DNA of 64,000 nucleotides, taken from positions 32,209,524-32,273,523 of the forward strand of contig CM034243.1 of assembly GCA_019916065.1 (NCBI GenBank). The letters are read 5' to 3'. Below the pieces are notes generated by a model. It was given only the letters and a program-made list of their open reading frames with translations. It was not told where the DNA came from and made no database searches. Shown here piece after piece: positions 24,396 through 35,140 of the stretch; within the stretch, counting starts at the first letter, position 1; every line of letters begins with the position of its first letter. Origin of the DNA: Vitellaria paradoxa (Eukaryota; Streptophyta; Magnoliopsida; Ericales; Sapotaceae). Position numbers and translations under genes: made by a program.

Positions 24396-25259
24396 AAAGA
24401 AGTTTTTTTTATTGTTAATTGATTTACATCAATAAGCATCGTTTTAATTAAAAAAAAAAAACGATTTTGGAAGATTCTAATTTTGTTACGACTATTCAAA
24501 CGATATGTTAAATTTTTATTATTTTATGATTTTTAAATTCTCTGTATCCATTTTTATATTGTATCTGCAATTGTTATCACGACCGCCATTTGTGTCTGAA
24601 ATTTCTTGGAAAAGAATGTAACGTTTGGGTGGGGACATTACTTTAAAAGGAATGTTAACAGACGAGTACAAGTCAAACGTATTACTATCAATTAGGTGTA
24701 TTATTATACTTCCCGATCAATCTACGCGCTTGGGGGATACGGAAGCTTCGCCTTTCACACGCACTTTTTGGAGTGGCATGGGTTTGCTTGCTCGCTAAGA
24801 GAGCGCGCAAAACTTGCTTCCTCGCTATTAAGCAACCACAACAAATGGGCTCTTTCCTTGCTGGTTCCCCCCCCCCCCCCCCACAACCAAAAAAAAAAAA
24901 AAACCAACTGAACGAACATCCAAGGCAGGTGAGATCCATTAATTTTATATAAATTTATACAAACACATTTATATTTGTAAATTTTGAAAATTGACGATGA
25001 CGCTTGGAAGAAGCAAAGAATTTATGCATTCGTTTGGATGCATTTGTTACGAGGTCGCAAAATTTACTCGCAAACTTACTTTTAAAGCATATAGAAAAGA
25101 CCGGGAAATTTAAAAATATAATACTGCATCATTTGTATATGATATGTCACATATTATTTTATGCAATGGGGACTAACGTAAAAGAAGAACCAAAAAAACA
25201 AAAAACAAAAAAGGGCCACTTGACCCCCTTAATTTCTTAGTAAAAAGCTGAAATTATTC
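24396..25259. other. Intergenic DNA, no gene seen
   Basis: Includes a C homopolymer (about 17 nt near 24866-24882) followed by a poly-A run. Open frames on either strand are low-complexity and not supported as genes. Confidence 0.5.
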
Positions 25260-25770
25260 AAGTATTTTAGTCTCGTTACAAGAATTGTCATTGGTCTTAG
25301 TTTTTCGTAACGACTCGCATTTGTTCAGTACAATATTCTCCACTTTAAACTTGATTAATTACTTCTCAGTGGTCACTCATCTCGGTACTACTCTCACTTG
25401 TACACTTTGGCCTTGGTTAGTTGTCTCTTAGGGATCACTTATCTTACTATTACTCCACTCGAGCATGCTTAACCTTGGCACTATTCCCACGCTTTGAGTT
25501 TGGTTAGTTATTTCTTAGGTGTTACCTATCCTGCTGCTATTGTACTCGAGCATGCTTAACCTCACCCATTCACTACTTTTTCCTAGAGTTCCCATTAAAT
25601 TCAATATTCTTATGGTTTTAAAATGCATTTTAGGCTTGGTTCAATACCCTCACCACTTTAAAACACATTTTTGGGCTAGGTTAGGGTCACCCATCCTAAT
25701 ACTGCTTTCACTTGAGCACGCCTAATCCTGTCGTATCCACTAAATCTAATACCCTTGCAGATTTAAAATA
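25260..25770 (-). mobile_element. Cassandra-like repeat with four antisense 5S rRNA-like segments
   Basis: On the minus strand, four segments resemble the internal-control part of plant 5S rRNA (TTAAGC(A/G)TGCT...GGATGGGTGAC). Plus-strand complements begin near 25371, 25432, 25519 and 25684; the last (GGGTCACCCATCCTAAT at 25684-25700) is best preserved. Between them are 'TTGGTTAG' phrases and, near 25652, 'CACTTTAAAAC'. Both also flank the 5S-like part at 6295-6710, read in the other direction. Spacing is irregular (61, 87 and 165 bp), so this is a rearranged cluster and not an rDNA array. Confidence 0.5.
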
Positions 25771-27337
25771 ACTTTTAATATAATTAAGATAAGTCACGTA
25801 ATATCTTAGTATAAAAATTTTGTCATAATATTTAATTATAACTAAAAATAATTTAATATATTTATATTCATATATAATATATTTTATAATATTTAATTAT
25901 AATTAAAAATAATTTAATATATTTATACTCAATTGTAATATATTTTATTTATATGCTAATATTACGCGAATATTAATTTTTGAGTGTGAGAAGTTAAAAA
26001 TAGAATGCATTTATCATTTTTGATATTATATATATTTTTTATATAATAAATGGCAATCGAAATTAAGCTTTCAACGATTCTTTTTGCCACAAATTTTCAA
26101 TTTTGCCTTCATTTATTTTGTTTTATTACCAGTTTGCTATTTTGTTTATTCTGGCTTAATTTTTTTTGCAGAGTAACTATAAATGCTTTTTTAGTACCAT
26201 TTTTTCAATATTTACATTTTTCTTATTTAAGATTTATTACCATTTTTATCTTTTATGTGTTTTTTTTTAATTTTTTTAAGAGTTATATTTTTCTTTATTT
26301 TTATTTCAATTTTTTTTAGAGTTATGATTTTTTTCTACTTTCATTTTATCTTCTAGATATCTACTTTTATCTTTATTTTATCTATATGACAAGTGACAAT
26401 GTTTATTTAGGATCTCAACAGTTTTTCTGGTTCTATTTTTTTTTTTCAAATTTACCCTTATAAAATTATCATTCGCAAACTTTGAATATAATTTTTTAGG
26501 ATTTTAATGATTTTCTTGGTCCATTATTTTTCAATTTCACTCTTACTATTTGTTTATATTTACTGAAAATCATTCTTAACATATTTTATATGCTATAATA
26601 TCTCTTGATTGTATCCTATATATAATTAGTTTTGTCATTTTTTTTTTACAAAAAAAGAAAACATAAAAATTAAACCAAAAGTTTTCCTCCACATTTATTC
26701 TTTTCTTTATCTTTCACTTGCATCAGTGAATCTCTCTCTCCATGTATAAAAAAGAAAATAAAGAAAAAGAAAAAAAGAGGATAGTTATTCAAAATTCATT
26801 TTCTTCTTCAAAGCATGATATAAAATGCAAAGAAAATTATTTGAAATTTAGAAAATTAAAATTAGTTAAATTTAAAAAATTTATATATTAATTAATGCCT
26901 CTTGTTTAATTTTTTTAATTTTCTTTTTATTTTCACTTCATTTTTCTTTTTATTAATTTTTTTGCACCAAAATCTAACTCCAAACATATCTTTTATTTTT
27001 TGGAGTTAAAGATTTTTTTTAAGAAACTCAAATATTTTTCTATTAATTATTTTTTCTTTTTTTCATTATTTTATTTATATTATCTAATTTTCATTTTTTA
27101 ATTCTCAGTGTGTCTCTGTATATAAGATAGTGATTTAAAATTTATTTTCTTGTTTCGGTTATGTTGAAAAATAAAAGAAAATATGATTGAAAGTTAAGAA
27201 ATTTAACTTTAATTGGATTAAAAAAACTAATATATTAATGAATGTTTTTAATTTTATTATTTTTTTATCCATTCAGATCGGAATAAAATATTTTTTCATA
27301 ATTATTTTTCATATCTTTTTACCTTTTTATTTCATAT
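25771..27337. other. A/T-rich intergenic DNA, no gene seen
   Basis: Extremely A/T-rich, T-dominated on the plus strand. The open frames are hydrophobic low-complexity translations. A direct repeat of 'TTTAATTATAA' plus 'AAAAATAATTTAATATATTTATA' blocks lies near 25830-25927. Confidence 0.5.
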
Positions 27338-27346
27338 TTGTGAATT

Positions 27347-28751
27347 GGGTAAATTACACTTGGACCCCCTAAACATTTGCTTAATTATACATGGACCCCC
27401 TCGACATTTGAAAATTACATTAACCTCTCTTATTTTGAAATGTTTGTAACAAATACCTCCTTCCGTTAAATAAATCGTTAAATTTTAACAGAAAATTAAA
27501 AGTCAACTGAGTCAATAAATTTTTTTACCAAAAAGACAAATATACCCTTGAATAAACTCACCCTCGCACGCTTCAAACAACCTATCTCTCTATAATGCTC
27601 ACCCGCCATGGAGGTTCTCTCCTTTCTGTTTCTCTGGTGTTTCTCTTTTTTTTTTTTTTTTTTTTTTTGTTTAAATCTTCATCGCAGTCTCAATGTGGCC
27701 GGAAAAGGCTAATGTCCGGCATCGGAGTCTGGCAATACACTTTATTTTTGGACGAGTTTTCGAAGGTGTCAACAATGTCAAATGCCGGCAAAGAAGGAGG
27801 AGGGAGATCAAGACCTTTTTACCAGACTGCCGACGACGGCAGAGTAATCGGATCGGGAGTGGTTTGCAAAAAAGAGGATGAGAAGATGGGGGTTATCTAA
27901 GATGAGAATTTGTGAGAGCTGAGAAATGAAGAAGACTGGTCGTTTCTTGGGTTGCTTCGGAAATCGACAATAAATTGGCCGAAAATGGCTAGAAACGACC
28001 CCTTCGTCACTCTCACTAATCTAGCTAGAATCCACGGCCCCCTCATGTCCCTCCGGCTCAGATCCCAACTCCTAATCGTCTGCTTATCTCCGGCAGTCGC
28101 CAGAGAAATCCTCAAAACCCACGACCGCAAACTCTTCAGCCAATTTGTTTCGCATACCTTTTTTGTCAATTACTTGATAGTAGGTACTACAAGTGAGTGC
28201 GATGATCAGTGGAAGCACCTGAGAGCCATTTGTAGGGCTAAGATTTTCTCAAGCAAAAGAATTGAATCGTTATCGAGATCAGATAGAAGAAGGTGATTGA
28301 GATGGTAATATATCTGAGCAATAAATAAGAAGAGAGGTGGCGAACTTGGGTGATGTGATTTTTACTACTGTTTGGATTTTCGACGATTTAGTGATTAGGG
28401 CTTTGTTGGGATTTTCATCGACGTCGCTGGTCGGCGAAGTTTGGCAGTGGCGCAGGTTGGTTGAATTAGGGATTTTCTTTTGGTTTTTGCATATATATAT
28501 ATATGCATATAAACATGGGTATGTAGATGAGTTTTTAGGTTTCATTCAAGGGCATATTTGTCTTTTAATGTAAAAAATTTTGTTGACTCAGTTGACTTTT
28601 AATTTTCTGTTAAAATTTAACGATTTACTTAACGGAAGGGGGTATTCGTTATAAACATTTCAAAATACGAGAGGTTAATGTAATTTTCAAATGTCGAGGG
28701 GGTCCATGTATAATTACGCAAATGTTTAGGGGGTCCAAGTGTAATTTGCCC
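27347..28751. mobile_element. Pack-MULE with captured P450 fragment (1405 bp)
   Basis: Long terminal inverted repeats of about 210 bp (27347-27556 and 28543-28751) begin GGG(T/C)AAATTACACTTGG and differ at only about 15 positions. The element is flanked by a perfect 9-bp direct repeat TTGTGAATT at 27338-27346 and 28752-28760. Long TIRs with a 9-bp duplication are diagnostic of Mutator-like elements. There is no transposase; the interior carries pieces of a cytochrome P450 gene, so it is non-autonomous and of the Pack-MULE type. High TIR identity suggests fairly recent activity. Confidence 0.9.
27608..28375 (+). pseudogene. Captured CYP71-clan P450 gene fragment inside the Pack-MULE
   Basis: Three pieces of a plant microsomal P450 N-terminal region are recognisable. 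First, from the ATG at 27608, MEVLSFLFLWCFSF, an ER signal-anchor start that runs into a long T tract and changes frame to ...LFKSSS. Second, 27985-28290 reads LTNLARIHGPLMSLRL, then AREILKTHDR and DDQWKHLR; WKHLR (28210-28224) is the helix-C WxxxR motif that contacts the haem. Third, after a frameshift, VANLGDVIFTTV begins near 28337. The proline-rich hinge, I-helix, ExxR and haem-cysteine regions are absent, so no active enzyme is possible. The wording is closest to CYP76/CYP80-type proteins from memory; the subfamily is uncertain. The 27690-27950 interior is unassigned and may come from another source. Confidence 0.75.
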
Positions 28752-28760
28752 TTGTGAATT

Positions 28761-29507
28761 TTTTTTCACTCTCTGTTGTCTCTCTCTTCATATAACAATT
28801 TTAATATTTTCAAAAGTTTTTTTTAATAAAAATTAAAAACTTAAACTTGTATTCACTTAAACTATGTTTTGATCAATGATTTGTCATTAAAAAGAATGAG
28901 ATATGAATTTAAAGTTTTCTCATTTAAATTGTGATAGAAAATGCGAGGAAAGTGCATAAAATTAAAAAAATTAAAAAAACTAATATATTAATAATGAATT
29001 TTTTTATTTTATTATATTATATTTTTAAATTTGTTCAAATAAAAGTATATTTGATATTTTATTTCTTTTTTGAATCCTTGTGACTTTTTTTTATTTATTA
29101 TCCTTTATTTTCACTAATTTACCCAGTACCAACAATATAATGTAAGGTTGAATATTCTCAAAAGTACCAACAATATTCAAGGAACGCACCCAAACTGCCC
29201 AAATAAATTGCAAACTTTGTAGTTTCTTTAGTCTTCTTCTTCTTCAGACTCTTCGTTCTCTGTTACAGTTCCACAATCACTGCTCTTTTAATTTTTTTCT
29301 TTGATTTTGTAGTTCAAATTTTGTTTCATAATTTCTATAACAATAATTTACGGATTAGAAGAAGAGAGCATAAAAATCTTAGAAAAAAGAATAATATCTG
29401 GAACCTGAAAACTAAAATAGGAAGAAAACTTTTATAAGAAATAATAATAGTTCAAAAAACACTTTAAAAACTTAAGACATTAACAATTCATTCAATTATA
29501 ACAAAAT
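28761..29507. other. Intergenic DNA, no gene seen
   Basis: A/T-rich spacer right of the Pack-MULE; no open frame or repeat boundary was recognised. Confidence 0.5.
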
Positions 29508-29747
29508 GTAGACAAAATCAAGAATAAAACCTTACAAATTTTGAATATTCGCAATATTACATTATATAGGCATATAAATAGTATATTATCAAAACGTGTT
29601 TGTAAAAACCAATCATATATAACAAAGGTAGACAAAATCAAGAATTAAACCTTACAAATTTTAAAAATTCGAGATGTCAAACCATGTGGGCATATAAATA
29701 GTATATTATCAACACATATCTGCAAAACAAAAGATAAATTCAAATAG
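29508..29747. repeat. Tandem duplication, two 120-bp units
   Basis: Units begin at 29508 and 29628 with GTAGACAAAATCAAGAAT and share 'ACCTTACAAATTTT' and 'GGCATATAAATAGTATATTATCAA'-type blocks. A further duplicated block of about 80 bp, starting CAGTTATAGAA(C/T)ATGGTAA, follows at about 29961-30115. Confidence 0.85.
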
Positions 29748-30115
29748 TTAAATAAGGTATATAAGTACACATTCATATAAAGATAAAAAAGAAAGAGATA
29801 GAAATAAAAACTAACTAGGGAAGAAGAAATAGAAATAAAGACCAATAATGTAAATTTTCTCTTTTTCTTTTTAATAAAGACTAATGTGTGAGCTTTGTTT
29901 TTTTTCTTGTTGTGGGTAAAATATAAGAAAGGCAAAAAGATAAAAATTTAAAAGGATGCTACAGTTATAGAACATGGTAAATTTCAATTATTAATGGAAA
30001 TAAATAAAGCTTTCTAAATAACATTTAAATTTAAAAAGGCAGTTATAGAATATGGTAACTTTTAATTATTAATGGAAATAAAGTTTTTAATTATTAAATA
30101 CCATTTAAATTTAAG

Positions 30116-31451
30116 AGTTTTAGAATGGAAAGATATAATAAGGTTAATAAAAATAATTTTACAATTATTTAACTTTTAATAATCTCCATTAATGTTGTAA
30201 TTATGAAAGATGGGAGATTAGGAAAGATAGAAAAAAGAGTTAATTAAGGAAGAAGGATATAGTTGGGTTTGTATAATAAGATGAGGGTAAAATAATTCAA
30301 AAAATTTTTATAATTACTTAGCCTTTTTATAGTTGTAGTATAGATTGGAAAAGAAAGGGTAAAATAATAAAATGATGACAAAAGAGAGATAGAATTGGGT
30401 TAAACAAAAAAAACAATAAAATAGTAAAATACTCAACAGAGAAAAGAAAACAAAGGGACAGAGTTAAGTTAAACTGAAAATCTCTGCAAATTTTTGAAAA
30501 TTTCTAAAATTCTCTAACACATTTTGCACTTCTTGTACTTTGTGAAATTTCTATAAATTTATATATATCTACATATCCCAACAAATTTTTACAAATCTCA
30601 ATAAATTTTTTGCAAAGTCCAATAATATTTCACAAACCCCAATAAATTTTTTACAAATCTCAAAAACTTTTTAACCACTTTTACATAAAACTGTTTTGAC
30701 GAAACAAAAAACAAACTGTTTGAATAGTTTATCTTTCTAAAAAACTGACGTAAAAGTCAAAAAATTTACTATTTATCTCTAAAAAATGTGATTTGATGGT
30801 TGCACGCCAAACATTAAAAAGTTTTCCAAACCACATATTTTGTTTTTGTTTTTGTTTTTTTTGGTTATTTTTTGCTGCGCCAAATGAGCCCATGAATATT
30901 AAAATTTTGGCCTGTAATTAGTAAAGCAGGCTAATTCCTAATATGATTCCATGCAAACGCAGGGGATCAAATTAGTTTACCTTATGAATGGAGCAAAGGA
31001 TGCGGGGTTAAATTAAATATCCAAACTTACTAAAGGCACAATGGTTACTTTAAATTTGAATTTTAACAAAAAAATGTTCAATTATTTATATTTTAAATTT
31101 TTAATTATAAAATTTAAGATATCTATAACAATTGGCGAGGACAAGACTTTAATCCTCACATAACTCCACCCTTAAATAATCCTACTCAACTCTGTCACTA
31201 TTTTACTTAATACGCAACACTGATCAAATATACTCCACAAGTCTTGCGAATTTCCAAATGAAAACTCATGTTAATTACATACATCCAAGATGATGACAGC
31301 CAAAATATATATATATATATAATAAAAATTAAATCTCTATAGCCTAATCCTACTAATGAAGAAATAAGGTACCAAAATATAGCTTATATACAAAAAAATT
31401 CCTAACAAGAAGAAGGCTGTGCGGGTCCATGCCCGAAACCCAAAACTCAAA
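30116..31451. other. Intergenic DNA downstream of zinc-finger copy 3
   Basis: Contains a MITE-like unit ending near 30890 (GCTGCGCCAAATGAGCCC). Its right half (about 30800-30890) matches, inverted, the left half of the repeat at 41474-42225. No gene. Confidence 0.5.
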
Positions 31452-32009
31452 TCAAGCAATCAACCAAGAGGTCAAGGACAACGCATTGATCTTCTTGATG
31501 TGATTCTCATGAGGCGTCAAGTTCAAATCCAAATCCAAACACAACGAAACTCTCTTGCTTCTGCTGCCGCTGCTGCTATTCGACTTCTTCAAAACCGGCA
31601 CTGCCTCCTCCGATTTGCTACTACCACTACTTCTACTATTATCAGTACCACTATGGGTTGATAAAGCATTATTAAGGCGGTGCCTCCTCATGTGGCCACC
31701 CAGGGCTTGGCCGATGGGGAACTCAGCCCCACAGATTAAGCACTCGTGGCTCTTTGGCTTGGCCAGCGAATCAACATGAAGGTCGTCTCCTCCGCCTATC
31801 AGCCTAGGCTTCTTGTGGCTTGCTCGGTGACCTCCGAGGGCTTGGAAGGACGAGAACTCCCTGTGACACGTCTTGCAGGCGAAGACACGGCCTCCGCCAC
31901 CAGTCGAGCCAGCGGTGGCTCCAACACGAGAGAGGAGCATCAAGCAGTTCGCCATCGCTAGTGCCTCCACCCCTCTGTCTTCTTCCCTCGGTCTCTTCAT
32001 CATGGTCAT
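31452..32009 (-). CDS. ZAT11/ZAT12-like C2H2 zinc-finger repressor, copy 3
   Basis: Intronless 185-codon paralogue of the copies at 2620-3195 and 21182-21688. The L-box is at residues 14-30 ([11 protein letters not shown]). Finger 1 uses C45, C48, H61 and H65; finger 2 uses C90, C93, H106 and H110. Both have QALGGH. The EAR region is doubled in phase (LDLDLNL, 158-164), giving overlapping LxLxL motifs. The C-terminal tail TSWLIA is intact. Spacing between the three genes is about 18 and 10 kb, and all are on the minus strand, so this is a tandem array expanded by transposon insertion. Expected role: nuclear transcriptional repressor in abiotic or oxidative stress responses, by family. Best start is M1, aligned with the paralogues. 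Confidence 0.95.
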   Translation of the reverse strand: MTMMKRPREEDRGVEALAMANCLMLLSRVGATAGSTGGGGRVFACKTCHREFSSFQALGGHRASHKKPRLIGGGDDLHVDSLAKPKSHECLICGAEFPIGQALGGHMRRHRLNNALSTHSGTDNSRSSGSSKSEEAVPVLKKSNSSSGSRSKRVSLCLDLDLNLTPHENHIKKINALSLTSWLIA

Positions 32010-32122
32010 AGTTACAACTTACAAATTAAGCTTATGTGTATATATATATATATTGCATGTGAATGCTATGAGCTGCAAAATGGGAAATGAAATGAGTGTG
32101 TTGTTGTGTGTGTGTATGCGTT

Positions 32123-32181
<59 letters not shown>

Positions 32182-32340
32182 TTATCATCTACAAATGCAT
32201 TAGGTGTGTGTGTATATACTAGCCAGTTGGAGTTGGGTGGAGAACAGAAAAGTATAGGCACGAGACAGATAGTTTGACCGCGTTGCTGAGGTGGCTAAGA
32301 AAAAAGGAGTCGTTTCAAAGGAGGCTTCTTGTTTGACCGT
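32010..32340 (-). promoter_or_regulatory. 5' leader and promoter of zinc-finger copy 3
   Basis: The leader block 32010-32095 is homologous to copy 1 (shared CTTACAAA..TTAAGCTT and TG(T/C)ATGTGAATGC). W-box cores TTGACC on the plus strand lie at 32274-32279 and 32333-32338. Two TA runs (about 32038-32054 and 32125-32158), followed by a (GA)n run to about 32181, obscure the TATA box. Confidence 0.5.
32125..32181. repeat. Compound (TA)n(GA)n microsatellite
   Basis: An interrupted TA run is followed directly by about 11 GA units, within 175 bp of the ATG of zinc-finger copy 3. Confidence 0.9.
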
Positions 32341-34738
32341 TTCTGGGATCTGGAACCATTTAATTAGGATGCTTCACTTCTCTAATGCTATCTTATAGCT
32401 TGCCAATGGGAACAAGAATGTTGAAAGTCAAGGAAATCACTGGCGCACACAATTTATGGCTACGTGCGATGCGTGGTAATCAGTCACTTTATTCTGATAA
32501 TAAATTCTTGTAACAAATTTTAGTAGAAAGTATTATCCTAAAAAGTAGTTGTAACGATTCGTATGTTGACATTTTTCCCTTTTAGAGACATTTAATTAAC
32601 GAGGGGATGTAATTTTGTCAACTCACTTCTTATGAACAATTACACAAGTTTAAAATACCATGTTAGACACCAAAACTTTGTATTTCGTAGGTTGAGAAAT
32701 AAGAACATTTCAATGACTTGATCAAACATCAATCAAATATGAGAATTTTCTTACCGATTGGAAAATTATTATCCAAGTTCCTGAAACATAAAGACCACCA
32801 AACATGACACAAGAACTTCCTGCACTTGTATTATGGCACGTCAATAACTTATCTATCATTACCCTTTACGTCAATTTTTCTTTCAGTTAATTCATTTACT
32901 TTTAGTTGTAATATTGAAATTATAAGTATGTGGAGCAGGACTTAAAAACAAATTTTATAAATTGCTGCTTTGATGCCATATATCTACATCAATTACATAA
33001 CAGTTATCATCGGTATATTTTTCAAGTCTAGTGTTGAAATCTATTAGACAACAAAAATGCAAAAACACCTAGATTACTAGCACCACGAACAATTCCATCT
33101 CCAATCTCATAATCATAAAGAAGTGAAGTGACAAACAAGTAACAAGGTGACTGCATTTATACTAACCAACAACTTTGCTGACCAGATATCCAAGCTAATT
33201 TAGTCTTTTCAATTGGCCATACTGATAACGATGCAAATTTCTTGGTTTAAGTCTTCCCAAGTGCCTAAATATCACTGTACCTGCACCGAAAAAAAAGAAA
33301 AAAAGAAAAAAATGAAACTCATTAGGATCACTGGGTTTGGAGAAACATACAGTTAAAATTAATTACCAAAAAAAAATACAGTTAAAATTGAGAACAAGCT
33401 CATTAGGATCACTGGTTTTGGAGAACATGGAAAATATGGGCTTAACGTGACATGTTGAATCTGAAATAACCGAACTGTACCATCTAATCTGGAAGTATTC
33501 CTCAGAAACATTTAAAGACAATGGCATCTCCCTCATATATTGCAGCCATCAGCTCACCAGACAAACAGGTTTGAGCACCATCCAGGTATAGAGGAAAGGG
33601 CCACCAATGCCTAGTGCCCAAAGATGCCAGGTTAACTAATACTATTTCCGAGAGTGCGCAATATCTTTGAAAACGAACAGATGAATGCCTGAGGAAAAGT
33701 TCAGACACTATTAAGTACACAGTAACTGAAAAACGATGAGGGGAAAACTTTGTGATGAAGTAATTGAAATACATAAATTGAGGACCTAAGATTAGAAGCA
33801 GGATGGCTGGACATTAACTGGTGCTCCCTCTCCCCAGTGATATGACCTTTTTTTCCTGATGGTTTGGCTGTATGATCCAATTCCACTAATTAACCAAAGA
33901 ATGCAACTCACTGTTAGACATCAGAGACTTGACCAGCCTTAAATCTGTTCATGGCTCTATATCAAATGTTTAGCTCGTCAAATGTAGCCAATCATTTCAA
34001 ACGCATTGCAGAAGCTCCTCCTATTAGCAAACGCAAAGTCGTTTGTCTGGCAGTGCTGGACAGACCTAAGCAGTCGTGACCAATCAAACAACATGCCATG
34101 TGTATTTGGCATGTCCATATCACAGGATAATGATTTCAAATGTCAAAGAAGTATGATGAGCTAAGACACCATGGTGAAACTACAACAAATGGAGCTGGCC
34201 AGCTGCCTTTCTTCTGTATCTGTAAAAAAGAATAAAGAAGAAAAAATGTGAGAAAGAGATGCTATAGACACACAAAGCGATCAAATAGACATAAAATTAA
34301 CTAGTAGGCCTAGAGAAGAAAATCTGTTGTTTTGCTCCAAAATAATCTTCATATTTCAAGAGAGAAGAGAACATTCGTTTTTATTGGAGGATGATTCTCC
34401 AATTTCGAATTTGGCTCAGATATATTGAAAATTAGTGATTCATCATCATCCAATTAACACAAAATTGAAATTTTCCAATCATGAGCAGAGTATCAGTGAC
34501 CACCAGTTTTGTTGCAGAAAATAGATTTTCAGCCTAAAGAAATGATAAAGCACATGAAAACATTATAAAACTTATCCAAGCAAAAGAACCAAAGCACAGA
34601 AAATAGTTATTAACAATTTATTACGATAGTAAATATCTGCCGACCTACCTTATGATATAATCTGCAGAGCATTCCAACATCAAATATACAATCTAAAAAT
34701 GCGAGGGAGAAAAAAGAAAAGAAAGGAAAAAACAGTAA
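32341..34738. other. Low-repeat intergenic DNA between zinc-finger copy 3 and the PPR gene
   Basis: Composition is less A/T-extreme than the spacers to the left. A short direct repeat, CATTAGGATCACTGG(G/T)TTTGGAGAA, recurs at about 33320 and 33400. The 33.5-34.3 kb part could be transcribed 3' flanking sequence of the PPR gene, but no protein-coding exon could be supported. Confidence 0.4.
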
Positions 34739-35076
34739 GGTGACATTTGGTTTGTATTTCCATTTTTTGTTTTCTGTTTTTGTTTTTTATTTTTTGTTTT
34801 ATGCTTTCAAAATCTCAAAATAATGAAAACAATTTTAAAAATAATGCATTTGGTTTAACATTTTCTGTTTTCCGTGCTTTAAGATTTTCCTTATTTTGGG
34901 TTAGAAATGCCTAGAACAACTTTTTTCCATTTTACATTTCATGTGTAAACTCATTTTCTGTTTTCCAAAACAGATTTTGAAAACACAAATAACCAAATGC
35001 GTTTTGAGTAGTTTTCTTTGTTTTAAAGAATGCAAAATGAAAATGGGCTCAAAATAGGTATACCAAATGGCACACC
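34739..35076. mobile_element. Tourist-like MITE (338 bp) just downstream of the PPR gene
   Basis: The left end GGTGACATTTGGTTTG and inverted right end GGTGTGCCATTTGGTAT are flanked by TAA at 34736-34738 and 35077-35079. The element ends 65 bp from the PPR stop codon, so it may lie in that gene's 3' untranslated region. Confidence 0.75.
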
Positions 35077-35140
35077 TAAGGCTTACATATTAAATTCAAC
35101 AGCATATAGAAAAGATAGTGGGAGAAATCTACCAGCTTAT

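Noticed and set aside
27595..27900. A 101-codon open frame inside the Pack-MULE as a real gene
   Set aside because: It is formed by a poly-T tract and captured fragments and changes frame relative to the P450 anchor; no coherent domain.
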